NCBI GenBank assembly: GCA_037783415.1
Contig: JAZGTN010000151.1
Coordinates: forward strand, 372,001-436,000
DNA: 64,000 bases
From: Leptasterias polaris
Lineage: Eukaryota > Echinodermata > Asteroidea > Forcipulatida > Asteriidae
Reading direction: 5' to 3'
Part shown: positions 55,164-64,000 of the stretch, in pieces
How the letters are laid out: each line of letters starts with the position of its first letter
Numbering within the stretch: position 1 is the first letter of the stretch
Program-made: the position numbers and the translations under genes
The notes under the pieces: generated by a model
What the model was told of the DNA's origin: nothing
The model's input: only the letters and a program-made list of their open reading frames with translations
The model's database searches: none

Positions 55164-57685
55164 CTACTTCGACGGTGGGATCAGAACCCCGGACACTTCG
55201 TGAACGACGCCGTTTATGACTGTGTTGTCCGCCTGAATCACTTGTTGATTACTGACAAAGACACCCCCCGGCCCGCGCAGAACCAAGATCTTCCCGCCCG
55301 CCAGCGGTTCCAACATCTCGTTGTCGTAGAGGCTTGCAGCGTAGAGTGCAGCATTCACCACGTGGTACTTGAGAACTTCTTGGAGGAAGGTCACATTTGC
55401 GAGCTTGGCCACCACGGCCTTAGGGAGCTTACTGAAGGCGGCGTTGTTTGGAGCGAAGATCGTCAGTGGACGGGATGGGTCTGTTACTAGTGCCTTGGTT
55501 AGGCTTGCCTTCTGCAACGTTGGAAATAAATAGCTTTTATCATAGTAGATGAAATTTCTCTTCCAAGTGACACTAACACAAATAAATGTAACTTTTTACG
55601 GTTGGAATTGGAAAGCACTGCATAAACAATTCTTATTACACCTTTGTGTACTGTGTTTTAGGTAAAATAAAAAACTAACTTCTTTATCTCCGATGGAAAT
55701 TGTTACATCAATTAAATAATACTGGGATCGATTTCACGCAGAACTAAGATTGATCTTAAGATGAATCGTAATGCTTTGTGAAATCGAGCCATTGCTTTTT
55801 TTTTTTTTTTCATACCGTTAGGAACATGAAGAGAGTGCTGAATCTGGGGTCCTGCTTCAGGAACTCCGGCATGTTGTTACCCATCGGAATGGGGAACATG
55901 ACCTTGTCGATGATGTGAACGATACCGTTGGCAGCCTGAAGATCCGGGAGGACGATTGTTGCTCCTGTCGCCGTCGCAATCTGGGTACCGAAATAAGACG
56001 AACGGGCCAGAATTGAATCAAAGTCATTTTATTACGCGGGGTGAAAACACACGCACAAAGAGACAACGAAGAGCACGTGTTGTACTCCATAATTTCAGTA
56101 CGCCATTTGGGCGCAACAAGGTTTACCGTGCATGATCAACAGCGCTCTTGTTACTGACATCTTGTATATGCCAGCCAATTCATCTTGCAATCAGGGATAT
56201 GTGTTAACAACAATCACGGAGATATGTAGGTTTACATTCAACATAATAGGGGAAAAGTTTCCATAATCTGGGAGATTTAGTAAATCGTTAGTCATAACAT
56301 GGGGAAAGATTTGTTTATTTTCAGGGAACTTTCTGCAGAATCAGGGAGAGTTGGCAGCCCTGCTTATGTATCTTATCAAAACCAGTGTACGATGGAGCTC
56401 CACAAATGAGACGTCATTTATTCATATTACGATAAAGACGACTCGTTAACTTTTGGTAAATTACTCTACAAGTTAATGTCTATGACCATAAAAACTTACT
56501 GGAGAGCTGTTGATATACTATATAACACTCTTAAAAGCCAACTTTTTGAAGTAATGTAGTTTTAGAGAACGAGGTAATTTTAAACCCCAAAATTTGAATC
56601 TGAGAAAGACTTAAGACATGAAGCCTCTCGTAGGCATCTGAAAGCTTACAATTTTTTACAAATAACGGTGTTTTTTCTTTTATTATTTTCTTGCAACTTC
56701 GATGACCAATTGAGCCAAAATTTCCACACGTGTGTTATTTTATGCATGTTTGGATACACCAAGTGTGGATACTGGTCTTTGGCAATTACCCAACGTATAC
56801 CCTGCCTTTAAATTTAAGTCAACTTTATTCTGAAACCTTGCCAAGACGATTTACCAAAACCAAAATGTCGACTTGCCATGATAAGTTATCTTGCCGAGGC
56901 AACTTATTTGAATCAAAATTTAACAAGTATAATACTTTGCCAAAACTTCTTTAAAATTTACGTTTTAAAGATGATAGGGTCTACTTGAAAAAAAAAAAAA
57001 TACTAATTTCAAACAGTTTAAAAAAGAATGTGTCGGCGCGTAGTTGGCTAAACCATCCAGTTCTACCGATTCTTGCTCAGCCGTGTACTCGTAGCGTGGC
57101 GAATAAAACATACCCAAAGTATTATGGTATAGGACTAATTTTTTGTTCCCTTAAAATTGCCGAGCAAATTAAGTTGTAAACATTTTCTTCTCGTAAAAGC
57201 TGCTGAATAGATGCACACCACCTTTGCGTTTGTCCGCCCGTGGCCGAAAAAAACCCGAGAGAGGCGGATGGCGCAATCACCGAATGATGAAGAAAAGAGA
57301 ATACTTTGGGGTTGAACACAGAACCACTGTGGTTTATTACTTGATACAAGAGAATATTGAAAGCATTGTATTGTAAGTATGAAGCTGTTTTCAGTGATTT
57401 TGCCTTATCATTCCACGTTTGAATCTGGCAAATTTTGTCTCAACTCTGTGAGGTTGAAAAGAGGTATTATGGACCTGGGTTTCACCGTTTGGCCTTTCTC
57501 ACTCACAGCCCGTGTTAGGGTTATTTTTAACCTCCATGGTTTTCCCATGCGTTTGATATTGGACATTGTTTAGTTGCTCCCTCGTTTAGTTGCTGAAAGG
57601 CGTTGGCGAGTACCAGCATAGATAGATAGATTGGACATTCACATGTCCAATATCGATGTACAAGGTAGACAGTCACTGTACGAAC

Positions 57686-57716
<31 letters not shown>

Positions 57717-60215
57717 CAACATTTATTTCCATTTAACATAATATGTGTGCAAGTAACATACAAAATGATGATTTATATTAAAACAGAATACACTAATGAT
57801 ACTATATAATAGTAGGAAAAGGGCAGAGTTAGTGAAATGGAGGCAATCCCCGGTAAGCGTGTGCTTGATTTGGGAATGCCATACAGGACAAGACAGACAA
57901 CGGACACAAAAGACAAAAACATTTACAGACATGCAGACAGACAGACAAGAGGGCAAAAAACACTATCAAAAATAACTTCAAGAATTAACATGAGTAGATA
58001 AATTACTACGATAAGTAGTGATAACAATAATATACATTAATACAGTACAGAAAAAAATAGCTTACAAAAGTAGATTTAGAGGTAGGCTTTAACTTTACGT
58101 TTAAATACATTCAGTGAGGATGAGCTTTTGATGTCACTAGGAAGCTTGTTCCAGTTGGCCGCACCAGAGTACCGAATCGTGTGTTTGAAAACCTGTGTCC
58201 TGTGCTTAGGAATATGAATGTTTGTTGAAGTTCTGGTGTTATAGTCGTGAATGTTGTAGTTAAATTTAAAGAGCGATTGGAGGTGAGTGGGAAGTTTTTT
58301 GTTGAAGAATTTGTACATGAAGATGTTCTGATGATATTTGTTGATGTTATCGAGGTTAAGTAGGTGAACCTATGTGAATGTCCAAGGTCCAATATCGAAA
58401 TGGCAAAGTAGACATTTGCTGTTCAAACGTATGTGAATATCCAATGTCCATTATCGATGTGCAATGTGTACAATGTCCAATATTGAAAAAGCAAAGTTGA
58501 TATTTAATTCGCTGTGGAAACCTATGTGAATGTCTAATGTGCACCCTCAAACTAATTTTACTCTCATTCAGACTGCCGCTTCCATGTATTAACCCCATAA
58601 TGTTGCCCTCATTGTCATGAAAACGAAAACCAAATTCTCGTACATCGTCCGGTTCACATTGATTCATTTCTAATCCAGAATGGTAATGGGGCATTAAACT
58701 AAAATATCTTGTAATTAACACAATCTTGAATGGAACTCGTGTGAATATTGGTAACACGTTTCAAAACCAACCCTATTATATGAGTGTCAATTGCTGCAGA
58801 AATAAAAAAATCAAACCATAAAATCATGTTTGTGCCCAACTCAATCAGGAGTGTCCAAGTGCTGTGTGCGAATGACCAGAGTGTTCAGAATGAATGATGA
58901 AATAGTATGTTTATAAAGCAATATAAATTCATGTTTTATTCAAAATTCAATCACTACAGAAAATGTTAAATGGATTATTTACACTCTGATTGCTCCAAAG
59001 CAACAGCCAAAAACCATATAGTTTCCAAAATTACAAACCAGAACGAAACTATAAGCTGACTGAGCAGACAAGAGACCTTCGTCAATAAAGTTCCACCTCA
59101 GACACCCCTTGAGATTAGAGACAGTCGATGATCTGGAAGATCATCGAAACAAAACAACAAATAGAAAAGTAGTCATCCCATCAAAGAATTAGAAGTGCAT
59201 TCATTTATCAAGACTACCAGACAAAAGCAAGCTCTCTCATTGCCGATCCCACACTCGCTTCGCTTCCAGTGGAGAATGGTTTAAAGGATTATCCGTATCT
59301 GACATTTTTAACAAATCAGTAACCTCCTCTTGTGAGAGTCCTTTCTCCACAATACCCTCGATCTCCTTAAGTCGTTCCTGCCCGGAGAATGGATCTGCCG
59401 AAGCTTCATATTTATTACAGTATTACCTCCTAATCGCGGTATTCAATAGAGATAAAGCTATTGTTGGTCTACCATTGTCACTCAATCGAGGTGGTGTTAC
59501 AATGTGAAAAAGGGACGGATTTCCACCATTGATTCTCAGAACTCATGAGGGTCCTTGGCAAGACAAACCTCGCCAGTTCGGAATCACTCACTGTGTGGTC
59601 ATTATTATTCTCATGAAAGATGCTAAACAGCTCTTTCTTTATAATGTTGACCTCCTTTTGATACCAGCTTAATGCCTGGACAAGCCGACAAATCCCCCTT
59701 GTGCTCTACTTCCTCTCACCTGCGGATTGGCCTACGTATTTATACCTCCATGATCTTACCTTTTTATCTGCGTAAAGTTCCCCCTTTGCGGTTGGGATAG
59801 TATAAATGTTGATTCGGATGTACTGAGGAGGGACGGACAAACCGCCAAGAGGAGTTGGAAACACACTGGTAAGTAGCAAATTGTCTCGAAGATCTTTACT
59901 GGTTGTCAGACCAAGAGAAACATGGTACTCCAGCCCCCCACGTAGTCCGTCGGTACTGTTGATAAACTCTTTGAACGCGGCTGGGCTGGAGGCGTATGCA
60001 CTATCTGAGAATGCGAACACGGTAAGGCCATCGGGTTGTACACTCGACTCCAGAAGTTTGTTCAGATACGGGCTCTTTCGAGCGAGGGCAGAAAACTGTT
60101 TTGCCCCGTTAGCCTCGGCTATGTCCAGAACATTGTTCTTGCCAAAAGTCTTCACAGGGAAGATAGCAGTCGCGACTGCAAAGAGCATGAAAATTGGTAG
60201 TGTTGTTGGAGCCAT
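55164..60215 (-). CDS. Secreted two-domain fasciclin (FAS1) protein, three exons
   Basis: Extracellular adhesion or matrix protein of the TGFBI/periostin/fasciclin type, but short. Exons in transcript order: 60215-59760, 55980-55816, 55511-55164 (stop TAG), all phase 0, GT-AG introns: 969 nt, 322 aa. Residues 1-25 are a signal peptide (MAPTTLPIFMLFAVATAIFP...). FAS1 domain 1 is about 28-185, starting NVLDIAEANGAKQFSALARK and ending with the H2 box LQAANGIVHIIDKVMFP. FAS1 domain 2 is about 190-315, with LTIFAPNNAAFSKLP, the LKYHVV (YH) motif and VIQADNTVINGVVHEVSGVL. No EMI domain, transmembrane segment or GPI-type hydrophobic tail is seen; it stops soon after domain 2. The upstream ATG of the longer open frame is rejected because the signal peptide starts at 60215. 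A broken copy of exon 1 lies upstream at about 61560-61681. Confidence 0.92.
56440..56815. repeat. TTAA-family MITE remnant
   Basis: Shares ATAAAAACTTACTGGAGAGC, GAAGTAATGTAGTTTTAGAG and CTTGCAACTTCGATGACC with the intact copy at 54494-54869. In fasciclin intron 1. Confidence 0.5.
57610..58560. repeat. CCAATATCGA-type repeat units interrupted by a LINE
   Basis: Variants of CATGTCCAATATCGATG or TGTGAATGTCCAATGTCC recur at about 57630-57660, 58370-58400, 58430-58490 and 58520-58545. The LINE at 57686-58375 separates the first from the others. Confidence 0.5.
57686..58375 (-). mobile_element. 5'-truncated LINE, 3' end with poly(A)
   Basis: The minus strand encodes a non-LTR reverse transcriptase C-terminus: NLDNINKYHQNIFMYKFF, then NTRTSTNIHIPKHRTQVF and ANWNKLPSDIKSSSSLNVF, ending KVKAYL and stop near 58076. 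A 3' UTR of about 365 bp ends in an A-run (T-run 57687-57712 on the plus strand). The long clean tail suggests recent insertion. In fasciclin intron 1. Confidence 0.85.
59245..59706 (-). other. Coding-like fragment of unknown origin
   Basis: Two minus-strand stretches look protein-coding. About 59706-59490 contains LVQALSWYQKEVNIIKKELF and SDSELARFVLPRTLMSS. About 59415-59245 contains GQERLKEIEGIVEKGLSQEE, then VTDLLKMSDTD and ends in a stop. Stops separate them and no start is visible. It could be a decayed transposon gene or pieces of a gene trapped in the fasciclin intron. No family recognised. Confidence 0.3.
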
Positions 60216-61370
60216 TTTGGATGATAGTCTTACTTCCGCCTCGTACATGTACATTATGTGTATATACAAAAATGTACATGTACACGTAATGTACAGTGTA
60301 CATGTGTTATAACATAACTTTGCACAATCACCCGGCCACTGAAGCACGTGCCACTGAAGCACGTGCCTTTTATTGTGTGTATATCACTGTCTAAATGATA
60401 TCACAACAGAAATGTAAGAATAATAAGATGGTTTCTAATGCCAAGTGTAAACACGCTATAGATATAGTCAACGGTCCGCCATAAAAAACCACTGTTAGTC
60501 GTAAAAATCGCACCGCATTCTATCATGAAGAATTTTGAGATTATCCAAAATTACATCAGTAGGCTATGGACGATGTGCTAAAAACAATTGACCTAGCTTG
60601 TTCATTCCAGGGCCTTTCTGGCTACTGCACTGGGAAACTTAACATGGTGTCATAATTTCAACATAAATTCAAGAGTTATAAAAATAACAGCTGAACAAGT
60701 CTTGAGATGGCCCCTTTTTCACATAAAAAGTTAATAATTTTTAAAAAATCAGACAGTGCATAGGGCCTATACTCCATAAAATGTAAGATTAGAATTTAAT
60801 GTTGTCTTCCACTGAGCCGTGTTTACACTGAAATCGTGCCTGTATGAAGCCCAGGCTCATCTTCTGTCAATAATGCTGTTCCGTCCCAACATGCCAATCG
60901 TCACGCTGGATCGCTGAGATCGTGACGCCGGCTCCAACTTAAGTGTTACAGTTGGGGGCGTCCCATATAACTCTACAGTACAGGATAGCCTCCGCGAAAG
61001 CGATAACCGTGATCGATCGTGGGGACTGTGACATGCATTAATTATGTGTGTTTTGAGCCCAGTTTTGGCTTAAGTAGATGAGCGTTAATTTTGTCATTAT
61101 GTGGTTTGTTGTTAATGTTATAGAAAAGTTTTTGGCCAACCTTTTCATCTTAAAACCTAAAAAAGGAGGTGGGAATAACTTATTTCACCTTAATTATTCG
61201 TCCAGAAAAGTCTACTTTTCCGATCGACCTCCAAAAAGTCAGTCTCTGGCCTTATATACCTATACAGACCTTTTTGTGGGCATGGTAACTAGTTTTTTTC
61301 TCTATACTGCCAACAGTAAACAAATCGTATATTCTTTATTTTAAGTGGCTTTACCTCACTTTTTTTTTAG
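60216..61370 (-). promoter_or_regulatory. Upstream flank of the fasciclin gene
   Basis: No coding sequence. Close to the start are alternating TGTACATGTACA-type palindromes (60240-60305), which also occur upstream of the broken copy (61745-61830), so they are probably part of the original promoter or 5' UTR. The 60395-60860 block is duplicated at about 61915-62430. Confidence 0.45.
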
Positions 61371-61559
61371 AACAAGAAAGACGTTTCGTGCATAACACAC
61401 ACAACTAAACCAACAGTTTATTAATTCATAATATGAAAATATATATCATTTCTGGGATTCTGCTACACACAATTACCTGCAAACGTAGAGCTCCCCTGCT
61501 TGCTCCGCTTGTACCCTGTAGTTACTGCTGTCCCAACTATAGTTGGGACGCCCAACTTT

Positions 61560-61681
61560 AACACTCTTTTGAGCGAGGGCAGAAAACTGTTTTGCCCCAT
61601 AAGAACATTGTTCTGGCCAAAAGTCTTCACAGGGAAGACAGCAGTCGCGACAGCAAGGAACATGAACATGGGTAGTGCCAT
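61560..61681 (-). pseudogene. Broken duplicate of fasciclin exon 1
   Basis: The ATG at 61681 opens a signal-peptide-like start (MALPMFMFLAVATAVFPVKT) matching the gene at 60215. The NVLDIAEANGAKQFSALARK region is shortened: after QNNVL the DIAEAN codons are missing, and GAKQFSALAQKS follows in a shifted frame. Homology then stops and runs into the palindrome repeat at 61530. No FAS1 remainder exists, so the copy cannot make the domain. Confidence 0.85.
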
Positions 61682-62452
61682 TTTGGGTGATATTTCCGCG
61701 GCCGCGTGCTTCCACGTATATATTGTACATAATATATGAAAATTCATGTACATTATATGTGAATAATTATGTACAAAAACTTAAAAAGGTACATGTAATG
61801 TACAGTGTACATAACTACATGTATGCTTTGCACAATCACCCGGCTACTGAATCACGTGCCTTTTATTGTGTGTCTATTCATAGAGCACGGGACCAGATTG
61901 AAAATGTTCTTAATGATTTCTAATGCCAAGTGCAAACACGCTATATCTTTTACTGTGTGTATATTATTTCATAGAGCACGCGGGACCAGATGGAAAATGT
62001 ACTTAATGATTTCTAATGCCAGGGGCAAACACGCTATATGAGTCAAAGGTCCGCCATAAAAACTACTGATTTGTCGTAAAGATCACTATTCCATCATGAA
62101 GAAATTTGAGATTATCCAAAATTACATCAGTAGGCTATGGACGATGTAGTCTTTGTTTACTACGAAATTGTACCTTGTTCATTCCAGGTCCTTTCTGGCA
62201 GGCGAGATAGGCTACTGCACGTGTAATAGTATGGGAAACTTTACATTCTGTCATATGATTTCCACATAAATTCAAGAGTTATAAAAATAACAGCTAAACA
62301 AGTCTTGAGATGGCCCACTTTCTTCATATCAAAAGTTAAAAACAAAAAAATCAGACAGTGCATACTCCATAAAATATAAGATTATAATTTAATGTTGTCT
62401 TCCATTGAGGAGCCGTGTTTACACTGAAATCGTGCCGGCAGGAAAGTCCAGG

Positions 62453-62601
62453 AGCCTTTCTCAAACCTCGGCTTGGGCTCCGGCTCCGGCTCCAGGCTCC
62501 GCCTGATGTTCGAACCACCGCGTGGTAATACACGTTGTATCAAAACAAATTAACGGAGCCCAAGCCGGAGACGGGGCCCAAGCCAAGGTTTGAGAAAGGC
62601 C
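62453..62601. repeat. GC-rich foldback MITE, second copy, CCAGG target duplication
   Basis: 149 bp; arms AGCCTTTCTCAAACCTCGGC and AGCCAAGGTTTGAGAAAGGCC; CCAGG at 62448-62452 and 62602-62606. Homologous along its whole length to 44671-44822. Confidence 0.88.
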
Positions 62602-63122
62602 CCAGGTTCGGGGGCTCTTCTGTCCATGGTGCTGTTCCGTCCCAACTTGACAATCGTCCCAACTATAGTTGGGACTGCTACCGTATTTGGTCATCCGGAT
62701 TGCTGTACGCCGGGTTGCCTATAGCTCGTGACACCGGCTCAAACTTGAGTGATTATTATAAGTGGCTTTAGCTTAATTTGTTTATTAACAAGAAAGACCT
62801 CTAAGTGCATAACACACCAAACAAAAACAAAATTGTTAACTCATAATATGAAAATACAATTTTTCTGGGGTTCTGCTATGCACGTGCACACACACACAAC
62901 ATGCAAACACAGAGAGCTCCCCTAAGGCTTGCTCCGCTCGTACTCTGTATAATTACTACTGTCCCAACTATAGTTGGGACGCCCAGCTTTAACACTCAAA
63001 TTGGGACCAGTCCCGACTATAGTTTGCGATTGTCAAGTTGGGGCGGAACAGTACCACCATTAAACTTTAGTAGCGTGCATGTACCGTACCAAGTGTAGAA
63101 CTGTCCCAACTATAGTCGGGAC

Positions 63123-64000
63123 CCAATCCAAACTCAAACGTTACAGTTGGGACGACCCAACTATGGATTGCGTGACTCGGTCAGTGGGACTCTTCCAGTG
63201 GCGCAACTGGGGGGGGGGGGGGGGGGGGGGGGGGGGGTCGTGCCCCATTTAATGTCCGTGCCCCCCCCCCCCCCCCTCCCCATTTGAAATCTTGACTTTT
63301 GTGAGAGTAAAATGTTACAATTTCGACGTATTTGAAATTACTTTTTCCATTTATACACGCAATGTATTTGTTTTTACACTTACGCCAGATTATCTTACAG
63401 AAAAAGAAAATATAAAATCCAAAGAACGCTGATAAAGGCAAACGGAAACTTGGCCAGAAGTACCCCTCCCCTAGAAAAATCATACACCTTGCGCCCCCCC
63501 CCCCCCCCCCCCCACACCCTGGCTGGCCCTTTCATTCATTTTAAGAATCCATTATTGCTCCCGCGCCACTGCCAGCATCCAAGAGGTGCGACCACACATG
63601 GACCGACGACCCCCAGCATACTGCAATAGCTCGGGATCCATAGTTGGGCCGTCCCAACTGTAACACTCACTCAAGTTGGGTCCAATCCCTCAGTTGGGGT
63701 GGGTTTTGTTGTTTTTTCATACATGCACAATGGTTAAACACGGAAGTTTGGTTTTTAAAAATGATAAAAAAATGTAGGCCTAAGTCCCCTGTGTAGAAAC
63801 TACATTATATAAAATAAATGTTGAATCTAAGAACACTTTCAACATGGAAGGGAAAACATTGCCCCGTGTGGATTTCGTGTTTAATTGCCATAATTACAAT
63901 AACTTGCAATGAACCGGTGTGCTACTTTCTTTTAGAATTACTATATAATCACCTTTCCAAAACGCCGGCCAGTCAAGTTAGCCTGGTCAGCAGATTCCAC
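63123..64000. other. Right end of the window, no gene recognised
   Basis: Homopolymers, a repeat containing GTGGCGCAACTGGGGG (similar words near 51490), decayed palindrome halves with CCCAACTGTAACACTC, and AT-rich DNA. No coding frame could be supported. Confidence 0.5.
63209..63512. repeat. Long G-run and C-runs facing each other
   Basis: G-run of about 28-30 bases at 63209-63237, C-runs at about 63260-63277 and 63496-63513. These could form G-quadruplex or G:C hairpin structures; lengths may be affected by sequencing error. Confidence 0.85.

Larger units (their letters stand above)
61370..63000. repeat. Tandem segmental duplication of the fasciclin 5' region
   Basis: Sequence 61380-61560 reappears at about 62785-62998 (AACAAGAAAGAC, TCATAATATGAAAAT, GAGCTCCCCT, GCTTGCTCCGCT). 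Sequence 60215-60860 reappears at about 61681-62430 (GATTATCCAAAATTACATCAG, GGTCCGCCATAAAAA, GCACAATCACCCGGC). Together they describe a diverged tandem array in which only the first unit keeps a working exon 1. Confidence 0.8.
61530..63122. repeat. Cluster of 20-bp perfect palindromes
   Basis: GTCCCAACTATAGTTGGGAC occurs perfectly at 61530-61549, 62656-62675 and 62961-62980, with one mismatch at 63103-63122. Half or decayed forms lie near 63010, 63140 and 63640. Copies 1 and 3 belong to the tandem duplication; copy 2 has different flanks. Confidence 0.9.

Noticed and set aside
55023..55490. Plus-strand 155-codon frame
   Set aside because: It is the antisense shadow of fasciclin exon 3.
60216..60362. 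Longer N-terminus for the fasciclin protein
   Set aside because: The extra residues come from TACATG palindromes, and the signal peptide begins at 60215.

Overview
This is animal nuclear DNA: small exons with GT-AG introns, no operons, and introns packed with tRNA-derived SINEs, foldback MITEs, LINE 3' ends and an LTR retrotransposon. The protein genes are deuterostome-like, and one abundant TTAA-flanked repeat family (arms beginning TTAAAGGCACTGGACA) is one I associate with echinoderm genomes. I therefore infer an echinoderm, possibly a sea star; the class is not proven here.

Layout. (1) 2386-24800, minus strand: a complete seven-exon ribulose-phosphate 3-epimerase gene (RPE, 229 aa). Its fifth intron is about 17.8 kb and holds two large passengers. 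One is a nearly intact, young Ty3/Gypsy retrotransposon (4106-13549, minus strand), with LTRs differing at one position by eye and gag and pol joined by a textbook -1 frameshift site. The other is an opposite-strand, single-coding-exon gene for a secreted 433-aa protein (17712-19013), possibly with an aerolysin-type pore-forming fold. (2) 24.8-27.15 kb: the intergenic stretch between the divergent RPE and DHX30-like genes, probably a bidirectional promoter. (3) 27149-51323, plus strand: a complete 23-exon DExH-box RNA helicase gene of the DHX30 type (1169 aa), with an apparent mitochondrial presequence and a double-stranded-RNA-binding domain. I rebuilt it exon by exon with all splice phases matching. 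(4) 51.3-55.2 kb: repeats only. (5) 55164-60215, minus strand: a three-exon secreted protein with two fasciclin (FAS1) domains (322 aa). (6) 60.2-64 kb: upstream flank of the fasciclin gene, where its first exon and promoter have been tandemly duplicated into a broken copy, with a cluster of perfect 20-bp palindromes and long G/C homopolymers.

The host genes are not an obvious pathway: RPE is pentose-phosphate metabolism, DHX30 acts in mitochondrial RNA granules and ribosome assembly, and FAS1 proteins are extracellular adhesion proteins. The most unusual items are the retrotransposon frameshift cassette, the opposite-strand secreted gene inside the RPE intron, the fasciclin first-exon duplication with its palindromes, and several foldback element families with clear target duplications. 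I saw no convincing free-standing tRNA, rRNA or CRISPR locus.
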